64,000 nt of DNA, taken from contig NZ_QOVF01000004.1 of NCBI RefSeq assembly GCF_008365385.1, forward strand, positions 1 to 64,000, in the 5' to 3' direction. The notes beneath the pieces are model-generated. The model was not told the DNA's origin. It did not search any database and saw nothing but the letters and a program-made list of their open reading frames with translations. Shown piece after piece: positions 56,447-64,000 of the stretch. The DNA is from Halopseudomonas laoshanensis. Lineage in GTDB: Bacteria > Pseudomonadota > Gammaproteobacteria > Pseudomonadales > Pseudomonadaceae. Within the stretch, counting starts at the first letter, position 1. Every line of letters starts with the position of its first letter. A program made the translations under genes and the position numbers.

Positions 56447-57703
56447 ATGCTTGCACCCGAGTTGGCCGATACTCTGCGCGGCCGCATGCCCATGCTCTGG
56501 CTTAATCCTGGTAGCCGCAGCCTGGAAGATCCTTTATCTCCCGATCTGGTTGATGCCGCTGAGCGGCGGTTGCTGCGTGCCGCCCCATTGCTGGCAAAGA
56601 TATTGCCCGGCTTGGCTGGTAGCGATGGCCTGATCGAATCGCCGCTAATGGATGCGCAAGCCTTGCGTGATGCGCTGGGCGGTCAGTCACGCTGGCTGTT
56701 CAAGGCGGACAACCGTCTGCCGGTCGCGGGCTCGGTGAAAGCCCGGGGCGGGTTTCATGAGGTGTTGGAGTTTGCGGAGCAAGTCGCCCTGAGCCACGGA
56801 TGGGATGGAGTCAATTTCGCCGACCTGGCTGAGCCGCGCTGGCGCGCCTGCTTTGCTACCTACCAACTGGTGGTGGGTAGCACCGGTAACCTGGGTATCA
56901 GCATCGGGCTGATGTCCCGCGCGTTGGGGTTTGCTGCCCAGGTGCATATGTCAGATGACGCCAAGCAATGGAAAAAACAGCTGCTGCGTGACCAGGGCGT
57001 AGATGTCGTGGAGCACGCCGGTGACTACGCCAAGGCGGTCGCTGCCGGTCGGGCCATTGCCGAAGCCGATCCGCAGGCGCATTTTGTCGATGACGAGCGC
57101 TCTCTTTCGCTATTTTGCGGTTACGCCGTGGCCGGGCGGCGCGTCGCGGCGCAGTTGGCGGAGCAGGGTATCGAAGTTAACGCCGCCAACCCACTTTTGA
57201 TCTATCTGCCCTGTGGCGTCGGTGGCGCACCAGGGGGCATTACCTATGGGCTCAAGCAGGTGTTTGGTAACAATGTGCACTGCTTTTTTGCCGAACCACT
57301 TGAATCGCCCAGCGTGTTGGTGCAACTGGCGTCCGGTGTGCGTGATCCGATGTCGGTGCACGATATAGGGCTGAGTAACCGCACGCTGGCTGATGGTTTG
57401 GCGGTAGGCCAGGCCTCAATGCTTGCGTCGACCTGCATGCAGGATCGTCTGGCGGGGGTGTTCACCGTGCCGGATACGTCGCTAGGCTATTATCTCGAGT
57501 TGGCCTGGGAAAAGCTGGGCGAGCGCGTCGAGCCCTCGGCAGCGGCGGCCTTTCCCGGACCTGGCTGGATCACCGGCTCGCAGGCGGGCCTGCAGTGGTG
57601 TGCCCGGCATCAGGTTGATCCTTCCCGAGCGACCCACATCCTTTGGTGCACGGGCGGCAGTCTGGTGCCTGACGCCGAATTCCAGCAGTGGTTAAGCCAG
57701 TAA
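56447..57703 (+). CDS. dsdA: D-serine ammonia-lyase
   Basis: A 418-residue pyridoxal-phosphate enzyme (D-serine to pyruvate and ammonia). The PLP lysine is Lys98 in GSVKARGGFHEV; GSTGNLGISIGLMSR binds the cofactor phosphate, and the GVGGAPGGITYGLK loop is present. A regulator or transporter of the dsd system is not adjacent. AAGG precedes ATG 56447. Confidence 0.93.
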   Translation: MLAPELADTLRGRMPMLWLNPGSRSLEDPLSPDLVDAAERRLLRAAPLLAKILPGLAGSDGLIESPLMDAQALRDALGGQSRWLFKADNRLPVAGSVKARGGFHEVLEFAEQVALSHGWDGVNFADLAEPRWRACFATYQLVVGSTGNLGISIGLMSRALGFAAQVHMSDDAKQWKKQLLRDQGVDVVEHAGDYAKAVAAGRAIAEADPQAHFVDDERSLSLFCGYAVAGRRVAAQLAEQGIEVNAANPLLIYLPCGVGGAPGGITYGLKQVFGNNVHCFFAEPLESPSVLVQLASGVRDPMSVHDIGLSNRTLADGLAVGQASMLASTCMQDRLAGVFTVPDTSLGYYLELAWEKLGERVEPSAAAAFPGPGWITGSQAGLQWCARHQVDPSRATHILWCTGGSLVPDAEFQQWLSQ

Positions 57704-57710
57704 TGGGTGT

Positions 57711-58343
57711 TCAAGGCCGCATCGAATGTCCAAGCATGCCGATGGTGTAGCTGATCAGCGCATCGGCATCGGGTAGATCCGTGGCCTTTTGATCCGGCTG
57801 GCGGGCCTCCATGATCACGCCATGCAGTGCACCACGCAGAAAGTAAGCGGTCATAACCGGATCGGCCACGCGCTCTGGGCTCAGGCTTCCGTCAGCGATG
57901 CCCTGTTGCAATACCTCCACCATCAACTGCATGACCTGATTGCCGCAGCCCTGCAGCGCCTGGCTTTGATCGTCCTCGTCAAGCAAGTGCGGAAACGTGC
58001 CTGATTGGGTCAGCACGTCAAAATAATCAGGTTCCTCGCAGCTGAACGCATAATAAGCCGCGCCCAGTGCTCCGACCTTCTCTATACCCACGGCATCGGA
58101 CTGGGCTACCGCGACGAATCTGTCACGCAGCGCCTGCACTGAGCGCAACATGATGCCGCGCATGATCGCGGTTTTGTCTTTGAAGTACACATACAGCAAT
58201 GCGCGGCTGAGCTGCGCTGTGCGGGCAATTTCATCCATTGAGCATTTGTCGAAGCCTTTACTGAAGAAGGCCTTCTCGGCGGCGTCGAGAATGCTGTCCC
58301 GGCGCTCCTGTTTTTCCTGCTCACGACGTTGATCTAGGCTCAT
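57711..58343 (-). CDS. TetR-family regulator of the adjacent RND efflux pump
   Basis: About 210 residues; the TetR HTH spans about residues 10-55 (RRDSILDAAEKAFFSKGFDKCSMDEIARTAQLSRALLYVYFKDK). It is divergent from an RND membrane-fusion/pump pair, so is probably its repressor. ATG 58343 fits the family start (MSLDQRREQEKQERR); an upstream ATG at 58379 with an AGGT site is possible. Confidence 0.83.
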   Translation of the reverse strand: MSLDQRREQEKQERRDSILDAAEKAFFSKGFDKCSMDEIARTAQLSRALLYVYFKDKTAIMRGIMLRSVQALRDRFVAVAQSDAVGIEKVGALGAAYYAFSCEEPDYFDVLTQSGTFPHLLDEDDQSQALQGCGNQVMQLMVEVLQQGIADGSLSPERVADPVMTAYFLRGALHGVIMEARQPDQKATDLPDADALISYTIGMLGHSMRP

Positions 58344-58431
58344 AGGTGTTCTTTTCAATCCTGTTCTGTTCTCTTTCATGCTACCTGAGGCGCTCTGAAA
58401 TACGGCACTCCCGATTTGTTTTACTAGTTTG

Positions 58432-58465
58432 TTGACAAAGTGTCAATTAATGACAATATGTAAAG
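58432..58465 (+). promoter_or_regulatory. Promoter with overlapping palindromic operators for the RND efflux operon
   Basis: TTGACA (-35) at 58432 is followed after about 18 bases by TATGTA as a -10. The palindrome TTGACA-AAG-TGTCAA (58432-58446) overlaps the -35, and TGTCA-ATTAA-TGACA (58441-58455) overlaps it in turn. A TetR dimer bound here would occlude RNA polymerase. The divergent tetR promoter probably lies on the other strand nearby. Confidence 0.65.
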
Positions 58466-58503
58466 CATAGGGTTCCCCTGCGGCCGATATTTTGGAGTAC
58501 ATC

Positions 58504-59640
58504 ATGTCAACGGCAACGGTTAAAGCTAATGCTCTCATACTCGCTCTGCTTACTTCCGTCGTTTTTCTGAACGGTTGCGGGCCTGCTGGCAGCGCGGATG
58601 CGGCGGTCGGGGAGCAGCCACATGTGGTGCCGGTACGGGCGGTGGAAGTCACCGGTAGTGTCGCCGCGGAGCCACTGCGCTTTGCCGGCTCGGTGCGCGC
58701 CAGAGATCGCGCCAGCCTGACCTTTCAGGTGGGTGGCGTGCTGCGTTCAAGGCAGGTGGAAATAGGCCAGCAGGTGCAGGCCGGCGAAGTGTTGGCCGCG
58801 CTTTACAATCCAGAACTGGTGCCTGCGCGTGACGCCGCGCGCGCCCGATTGAATGAATTAAAGGCGCAGGCAGAGCAGGCGCGTCGTGAACAGCAGCGTG
58901 GTGAGCAACTGTTCGAGCGCGGCGTGCTATCGACCCAGGAGCTGGAACAGCAGAGCGCCCGATTGGCGGCATTGGATGCTAGCGTTAGCAGTGCCAGGGC
59001 CGCGTTGAAACAGAGCGAACAATTGAGTGCAGAAAGCCAATTGCGGGCGCCCTTTAGTGGCCGGGTAGAGGCGCTGCTGGTGGAACCAGGGGAGTTTGTC
59101 GCGCCTGGTCAGGCGGTCATGCGGCTGGCTTCATCCAACGGGCTGGAAGTCGAGGTCAGAGTACCTGCGCATCTGATAGGCGATCTGGTGGTAGGTCAAA
59201 CGTTGCCGGTCTGGTCTAGCCTGACCGGGTCTAGCCTGACTGGGTCGAGCCTGACCGGTTCGCAGGCGGACGGGCGGCAGGCTGTAGGGCGGTTGCTGGA
59301 GTTGGGGCAGGGTGCTTCGCAAGCGGGGGTTCTGTACCCGATGGTGGTCAGCCTTGACTCGACTCAGTTCCGCTCCGGCGACGCCGTGGAGGTCGGCATC
59401 GAGCGCAAGATGGGCGATGCTTTACGGGTGCCGCTGTCAGCGGTGATGCGCTCCGCCGATGGGTTGGCGGTATTTCAGGTCACCGAGGAGGGCAGGGTCA
59501 AGCGCGTAGCGGTCAGCGTGAGCGCAATGCAGGGCGAACAGGCGATTTTAAGTAACAGCCCGCTAAAGCAGGGTGACCAGGTTGTATATGCGGGGCTGAC
59601 ACGCTTGGCCGATGGCGATGCCGTGGAGCTGCTGCCATGA
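58504..59640 (+). CDS. RND efflux membrane-fusion lipoprotein
   Basis: A 378-residue periplasmic adaptor. Lipobox LNGC (Cys near residue 25), then biotinyl-lipoyl-like and coiled-coil domains (ARDAARARLNELKAQAEQARREQQ), and a beta-barrel. The (SLTGS)x3 tandem repeat lies in the beta-barrel region, encoded at 59215-59262 by three 15-bp units. Start 58504 follows GGAG. Its stop overlaps the pump start (ATGA). Confidence 0.88.
   Translation: MSTATVKANALILALLTSVVFLNGCGPAGSADAAVGEQPHVVPVRAVEVTGSVAAEPLRFAGSVRARDRASLTFQVGGVLRSRQVEIGQQVQAGEVLAALYNPELVPARDAARARLNELKAQAEQARREQQRGEQLFERGVLSTQELEQQSARLAALDASVSSARAALKQSEQLSAESQLRAPFSGRVEALLVEPGEFVAPGQAVMRLASSNGLEVEVRVPAHLIGDLVVGQTLPVWSSLTGSSLTGSSLTGSQADGRQAVGRLLELGQGASQAGVLYPMVVSLDSTQFRSGDAVEVGIERKMGDALRVPLSAVMRSADGLAVFQVTEEGRVKRVAVSVSAMQGEQAILSNSPLKQGDQVVYAGLTRLADGDAVELLP
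59215..59262 (+). repeat. 15-bp in-frame tandem repeat in the membrane-fusion gene
   Basis: Three units of 15 bp (TCTAGCCTGACCGGG, TCTAGCCTGACTGGG, TCGAGCCTGACCGGT) encode SLTGS repeated three times. The frame is preserved, so the repeat lengthens a loop of the adaptor without disrupting it. Confidence 0.85.
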
Positions 59641-62600
59641 ATCTTCTCGGGCTGGTACGCCCGCGGCTGATCAGTCTGGTGGTGGTCATGCTGTGCCTGC
59701 TCGGCATAGCCTCATACCTGACCATGGCCCGCCAGGAAGACCCGAGCTTTCCGCACCGTGCCGGGCTAATTACGGTGGTTTACCCCGGCGCGACGGCTGA
59801 AGCAGTAGAGCGGCTGGTGCTTGAGCCGTTATCAGATGAGCTATCCCAGGTTGAGGAGCTGGAATATTTTACCGCCACCGCGCGCACGGGTGTGGCGCTC
59901 ATCAGCCTCAATCTCGAAGATGCGATCTACGATACCGACTCCGCCTGGGATCGGGTGCGCCAGGCAATGACGCGCGCCGAACTGGAGTTTCCCGGCGGTG
60001 TGGCGCAGATCTCCCTTGACGATCGCATGATCGATATCCCCGCCGTGGTGTTGGCCGTGCGCGGCGATGCCTCGCTGGTGCATCTGGGGCTGGAGGCGGA
60101 ACGCCTCAAACGCGCGATGCTGGATATTCCCGGTTTGTCGCGTATTGATCTGGAAGGCAAGGCCGACGAGCAGGTCACCATCGCCCTGCGTGATGCGCAG
60201 ATGAGCCGCCTAGGCATTTCCCCTGCCTATCTGGCATCGATCCTGGCGCAGCGCAACCAGGTTATTCCCGGTGGCTTTGTGGTCTCCGGTGACAAGCGCA
60301 TGGGCCTGCTACCCAATAGCGAATTTGTCAGTATTGATGCCCTGCGCGGTACTCAGATTCCCTTGCCGGAGGGCGGCGAAATACCGCTGGAGGCCATCGC
60401 CGATATCTGGCGAGGCCCTCTGGAGCCTGCCCAGCCGAAAGCCTGGTTCGACGGCGAGCAAGCGGTCATCGTCAGCCTGACAGCGGTCAGGGGTCAGCTC
60501 GATGCGATCCGTTTCGGGGAGCAGGTGCGTGAACGCCTCGAGCAGTTGCGGCCCGAGTTTGCGCCGTTGCATATAGAAGAGATGTTCTTTCAGCCGGATC
60601 AGGTAAAGGAGCGGCTGGACGGGCTGGAGTGGAACCTGCTCGGCAGTGTGCTGATCATCGTGCTGGTGGTGTTTGTCGGCATGGGCTGGCGCATGGGCAT
60701 TCTGGTCGCCACCATGCTGCCGATGGTCGCCCTTATCAGCCTGGGCATTTACGATCTGGGCGGCGGCATACTGCATCAGATTGCGGTAATCGGTATGGTC
60801 ATTTCGCTGGGCATTCTGATTGATAACGCCATCGTCATGGTCGAGAACGTGCAGGATCGGCTCAACCGTGGCGAATCGCGCGCTCAGGCCGTTCGCCATG
60901 CCATCGCTGAGCTGGCCGGGCCTTTGGGCGCCTCGACAGCGACAACCCTGGCAGCTTTTACGCCCTTGCTCCTGGCCAAGGGTGGCACAGCCGATTTTAC
61001 CCGGGGCATTCCGGTGATGATCATGCTGACGCTGACGGTCAGTTACCTTCTGGCGATAGGCGTTGCACCCTTGCTCGCCGGCCGTTTTCTCAAGCCAACG
61101 CAAACACGCTCTAGCCGGGTGATGGAAAATATAGGCAATGGCCTTGCCCGACTCAGTACCGGCTCGCCGGTGTGGATGATCCTGCTTGGCGCGGTTATGG
61201 TTTGCCTGAGCCTGGCTTTGCTGCCGCAGTTGAAACTGCAATTTTTCCCCAATGCCGATCGGCCGTTGGTGGTGGTCGAACTGTATATGCCGGAAGGCAC
61301 CGATCAGCAGCGTACTGAACAAGTGGCCGCTGAGCTGGAGAGTCGGATACGTCAACGGCCCCAGGTGACGCAGGTGCATCGGTTCGCCGGGTCTGCCGGT
61401 CCGAGCTTCTATTACAACCTGACGCGTGCACCCCAGGCGCCTAACCGGGCGCGCATTGTTATTCATACCGAGGATCTGGCCGCCACTAACGGCATCATCC
61501 ACTGGGTCCGCGAGCATGTGGCCAATAGCATGCCGGAGCTGGATGTGGTCGCCAGTACCCTGGGCCAGGGTCCGCCGCGGGCGGCGCCGGTCGAGGTGCG
61601 GCTCTATCACCCTGACGACAACGTGCGCATAGCCGCCGCCGAACAGGTGTTTGCGCTGCTCAAGGGCAGCGTGGGCGCGGTGGATGTGCGGCATGATATC
61701 GATCTGGGTGTGCCAATGTTGCGCGTTGACGTGGACGATGCCCTGGCGGCGCGTTACGGCCTGACCCGGGCTGATGTTGCCCAGGCATTGAATACTCGCA
61801 GCCTGGGTCTGACCGTTGAGCAGTATCGCCAGGAGCGCGACCCGCTGCCGCTGGTGCTGCGCTCGCCAGAGGGCACGCGGCAGTCGCTGGAGCGCTTGAT
61901 GTCAGCCAGCGTATTCAATGACGAGGGCGAGTCGATTCCGTTGACGGCATTGGCGCGTATCCAGCCGGGCTGGCAGCCAGCGGGCATCCGCCAACGCAAC
62001 GGGGTGCGGGTGTATACCGTTACCGCGGGCCTGGAGGACGGTTACAGTTTCAGTCAGGTGCTTGATCAGATGTATAGCGGGCTGGCCGAAACACCGCTGC
62101 CAGCCGGCGTGCGGCTGGAGCTGGGCGGTGACAGCGAGGGCTCCGGTGATGCCAACAGCGCGATCTTCACCACCGCGCCCGTGGGTATGCTGTTACTGCT
62201 GTTTTTCCTGCTACTGCAGTTCAACTCCTTTCGCCGTGTCGGCATCATTTTGCTCACTGTACCCCTGGCTGCAGTGGGGGTGTTTCCGGGTCTGGTATTC
62301 TCCGGTTCACCGTTCGGCTTCCAGTCGGTACTGGGAATTATCGCGCTGGTGGGGATTGTGGTGAACAATGCCATTGTGCTGATCGATGTGGTGGATCAAC
62401 GTCTGGCAGAGGGTATGGATATCAAAGAAGCGGTCTACGAGGCGATAGTGCGTCGTACGCGCCCGATCCTGTTGACCACGGCTACGACCATCGCCGGGTT
62501 GCTGCCGCTGGCATTCTCCTCCTCCACATTATGGCCGCCGATGGCCTGGGCAATTATTTCCGGTTTGCTGGCCTCTACGGTACTCACCTTGCTGGTTATT

Positions 62601-62684
62601 CCGGCGGTATGCCGCCTGGTATTGAAGGCGCCCGCGAGTTCGTCATTAGCGATTGAGAGCCATGCTCAGACATCGAATGAATAA
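59637..62684 (+). CDS. RND efflux transporter permease
   Basis: A 1015-residue inner-membrane pump of the HAE-type RND family, about 12 helices with two large periplasmic loops. Proton-relay aspartate regions are recognisable in GILIDNAIVMVENVQDR and GIVVNNAIVLIDVVD; helix repeats suggest the usual duplicated halves. The outer-membrane factor gene is absent, so TolC/OprM-type partners must come from elsewhere. Substrate unknown. Confidence 0.92.
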   Translation: MNLLGLVRPRLISLVVVMLCLLGIASYLTMARQEDPSFPHRAGLITVVYPGATAEAVERLVLEPLSDELSQVEELEYFTATARTGVALISLNLEDAIYDTDSAWDRVRQAMTRAELEFPGGVAQISLDDRMIDIPAVVLAVRGDASLVHLGLEAERLKRAMLDIPGLSRIDLEGKADEQVTIALRDAQMSRLGISPAYLASILAQRNQVIPGGFVVSGDKRMGLLPNSEFVSIDALRGTQIPLPEGGEIPLEAIADIWRGPLEPAQPKAWFDGEQAVIVSLTAVRGQLDAIRFGEQVRERLEQLRPEFAPLHIEEMFFQPDQVKERLDGLEWNLLGSVLIIVLVVFVGMGWRMGILVATMLPMVALISLGIYDLGGGILHQIAVIGMVISLGILIDNAIVMVENVQDRLNRGESRAQAVRHAIAELAGPLGASTATTLAAFTPLLLAKGGTADFTRGIPVMIMLTLTVSYLLAIGVAPLLAGRFLKPTQTRSSRVMENIGNGLARLSTGSPVWMILLGAVMVCLSLALLPQLKLQFFPNADRPLVVVELYMPEGTDQQRTEQVAAELESRIRQRPQVTQVHRFAGSAGPSFYYNLTRAPQAPNRARIVIHTEDLAATNGIIHWVREHVANSMPELDVVASTLGQGPPRAAPVEVRLYHPDDNVRIAAAEQVFALLKGSVGAVDVRHDIDLGVPMLRVDVDDALAARYGLTRADVAQALNTRSLGLTVEQYRQERDPLPLVLRSPEGTRQSLERLMSASVFNDEGESIPLTALARIQPGWQPAGIRQRNGVRVYTVTAGLEDGYSFSQVLDQMYSGLAETPLPAGVRLELGGDSEGSGDANSAIFTTAPVGMLLLLFFLLLQFNSFRRVGIILLTVPLAAVGVFPGLVFSGSPFGFQSVLGIIALVGIVVNNAIVLIDVVDQRLAEGMDIKEAVYEAIVRRTRPILLTTATTIAGLLPLAFSSSTLWPPMAWAIISGLLASTVLTLLVIPAVCRLVLKAPASSSLAIESHAQTSNE

Positions 62685-62697
62685 CTGCGCTAACTGC

Positions 62698-62725
62698 TTG
62701 ACTGGCTTCGCAGAATGTTTACAAT
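62698..62725 (+). promoter_or_regulatory. Sigma-70 promoter with GC-rich discriminator, upstream of tRNA-Asp
   Basis: TTGACT at 62698-62703, a 16-bp spacer and TACAAT at 62720-62725, followed by GCGCGCC. A GC-rich discriminator right after the -10 is typical of stringently controlled stable-RNA promoters. The tRNA begins 78 bp later. Confidence 0.6.
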
Positions 62726-62803
62726 GCGCGCCTGTTCAGACGGACGGGTTAGATTGAATTGGCGCTTGCGCCAGCCAATTGACCTCAGCCGCTGTACCGA
62801 TGC

Positions 62804-62880
62804 GCAGCGGTAGTTCAGTTGGTTAGAATACCGGCCTGTCACGCCGGGGGTCGCGGGTTCGAGTCCCGTCCGCTGCGCCA
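62804..62880 (+). tRNA. tRNA-Asp (GTC anticodon)
   Basis: A 77-nt cloverleaf: acceptor stem GCAGCGG/CCGCTGC, discriminator G, encoded CCA at the 3' end, D-loop AGTTCAGTTGGTTAGA, anticodon loop CCTGTCACG with GTC, and T-arm GGGTTCGAGTCCC. The anticodon reads Asp codons GAC/GAU. Confidence 0.96.
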
Positions 62881-62890
62881 TCTTGTAGAA

Positions 62891-62921
62891 GCCCCGAGTA
62901 GCGATACTCGGGGCTTTTTTT
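62891..62921 (+). terminator. Rho-independent terminator after tRNA-Asp
   Basis: GCCCCGAGTA (62891-62900) and TACTCGGGGC (62905-62914) form a perfect 10-bp stem with a GCGA loop, followed by seven Ts. It is 10 bp after the tRNA's CCA end. Confidence 0.94.
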
Positions 62922-63014
62922 CGTCTTGCCATAAGCCCTCGGGACCCGCCTGGGTATGCATCCGCTAATCCGCAGGCGTAGACTCGTCTGACCTGTCCCC
63001 GTGCGAGTGATGCA

Positions 63015-63842
63015 TTGCAAAGCCTTTATATTCTTCAGCTCACAGCAGTTAGCTTCCTGTTCGCCTGGCGCCACTTGCCCGAGCCGTACTTGGGATGGTT
63101 GTTGCTGCCGGTCTGGGCGGTGGCTGGCTACTTGATCTTTGCGTCAAGCATCGAAGCCGCACGCCTGCGCCGCAGCGCCTGGTTGAACCAATACCTGATG
63201 GCTGATTCGCTATGGCATGTGCGGCTGCGTGGTGGTTGGCTGCTGAGTGGCTGGCATCTGCTGCTGTCATCGGTACTGGCGCTGTTCATGCTGGTCAAGC
63301 TGCTGTGGCTGAGCCCCTGGTTATGGCTGATGTTGCTGCTCAGCCTGCCACTGCTGTGGTGGCTGGACATCAACCTCCGACGCCGGCTGCAAAGCCATGT
63401 AAAGCCCCCGCTACTTGATGCCGTGAGTCGCCGCCTGCTGGTACCGCTGGGTGCTGCGCTGCTGTTGTGCGGTTATCTGTTGGTGTCGCTCAGTCTCTCG
63501 CAGCCGAATATGCAGGGCATGGGCTGGATTGATGCGCTGGGCAGGCATATGCAGGATACCCAGAGCAGTCTGCCGCTGCTCGCGCTCAGTGAAAGAGGCC
63601 ACCAGGTACTGGAGCTGAGCGTGCAGTGGGCGCTGCAGAATACCCTGGGTGATGCTGATAACAGCGGTATCCTGGGTGTGCTGGCGTGGAGTTTGCTGTT
63701 GATCAGTGGTAGCGCCTTCATCTGGGCCTGGATGCGTATGCTTACTGGCATTGCCACGCTTCGCAGCAAGCCCGCTGGCGTGTTGGATGCTGATAACCAA
63801 GCCAGCCATAGGCAGGCCGCAACAACGCAGGAGCGAGGGTGA
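63015..63842 (+). CDS. Multi-helix membrane protein, conserved hypothetical
   Basis: 275 residues from TTG 63015; no in-frame ATG or GTG gives a better start. Four clusters of hydrophobic helices lie at about 3-25, 75-95, 100-120 and 145-165, with two further helices near the C-terminus. I do not recognise the family. It overlaps the next gene by four bases (GTGA), so the two probably act together. Confidence 0.6.
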   Translation: MQSLYILQLTAVSFLFAWRHLPEPYLGWLLLPVWAVAGYLIFASSIEAARLRRSAWLNQYLMADSLWHVRLRGGWLLSGWHLLLSSVLALFMLVKLLWLSPWLWLMLLLSLPLLWWLDINLRRRLQSHVKPPLLDAVSRRLLVPLGAALLLCGYLLVSLSLSQPNMQGMGWIDALGRHMQDTQSSLPLLALSERGHQVLELSVQWALQNTLGDADNSGILGVLAWSLLLISGSAFIWAWMRMLTGIATLRSKPAGVLDADNQASHRQAATTQERG

Positions 63843-64000
63843 AACGTCTTTCTGCAAGCCGTTGGGTCAAACCGCTGGCCATGCTGGTGATGGTGGCGTT
63901 GCTGTTCGCCGGCTTGACTGCGGGCGTGCGTTTGCTGCAGGAGCGGGCCAGCGACAATCAGCTGTTTGCGGTGCTGATCAACGATCAGCAACTGGTCCTC
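63839..64000 (+). CDS. Membrane-anchored protein of unknown family, truncated by the window edge
   Basis: A GTG start at 63839 overlaps the stop of the preceding membrane protein gene. The first 54 codons (VKRLSASRWVKPLAMLVMVA then LLFAGLTAG) encode a basic N-terminus and a single hydrophobic helix that would act as a signal anchor, then VRLLQERASDNQLFAVLIND. The rest lies outside the window. Confidence 0.6.
   Translation, partial: MKRLSASRWVKPLAMLVMVALLFAGLTAGVRLLQERASDNQLFAVLINDQQLVL

Noticed and set aside
60309-61694. 461-codon open frame antisense to the RND pump
   Set aside because: Low-complexity His/Gln-rich translation typical of an antisense shadow; the plus-strand pump has all RND motifs.

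Overview
The window looks like a chromosomal segment from a gamma-proteobacterium of the Pseudomonadaceae. The Aer-type receptor, the tail-to-head ttcA/tag pair, an OprD-family porin, the atu (acyclic terpene) operon and the class II DAHP synthase all read like Pseudomonas proteins. A glucosylglycerol (salt-stress solute) gene, a Na+/H+ antiporter-family protein and a phosphite-oxidation operon would suit a marine or brackish lineage such as Halopseudomonas or Stutzerimonas; the genus is inference from remembered protein families only.

Layout. 1-99 is the 3' end of an IS3-family insertion sequence. 100-10000 holds an Aer-like receptor, acnA, a secreted beta-propeller protein, an ABC exporter and a small GIY-YIG nuclease, separated by clusters of GTCATTCCCGC palindromes that form 102-bp REPIN-like elements with degenerate tandem tails. 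10-17 kb is ordinary metabolism (class II DAHP synthase, spermidine-synthase-like protein, mercaptopyruvate sulfurtransferase, a CoA-transferase-family protein, a DUF5610 protein, SprT, a flavodoxin-like protein). 17.5-21 kb is a two-gene glucosylglycerol unit: an MFS protein translationally coupled to a fused phosphatase/synthase (GgpPS). 21-27 kb has a choice-of-anchor lipoprotein, a DnaJ-domain protein, a Yip1 protein, ttcA, tag and an NlpC/P60 lipoprotein.

27-31.5 kb is a complete ptxABCDE operon: an ABC importer for phosphite, NAD-dependent phosphite dehydrogenase, and a LysR regulator. It is preceded by four contiguous 11-bp PhoB-type repeats, so phosphate starvation probably controls it. 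31.5-37.3 kb holds a CPBP protease, a patatin phospholipase, a PepSY-PepSY-response regulator-histidine kinase operon and an EAL phosphodiesterase. 37.6-44.6 kb holds an ammonium transporter, an OprD porin, an FMN reductase, an antiporter and a Cache chemoreceptor. Between the ammonium transporter and the porin lie two inverted copies of a structured element whose terminal stems differ in sequence but each self-complement, the least explained signal in the window.

44.7-53.9 kb is the citronellol/geraniol catabolic operon atuABCDEF with divergent atuR; atuG and atuH do not follow. 54-64 kb holds a periplasmic solute-binding protein, a retropepsin-like protein, a DUF2058 protein, dsdA, a TetR/RND efflux module with a palindromic operator, tRNA-Asp(GTC), and an uncharacterised membrane-protein pair running off the right end.
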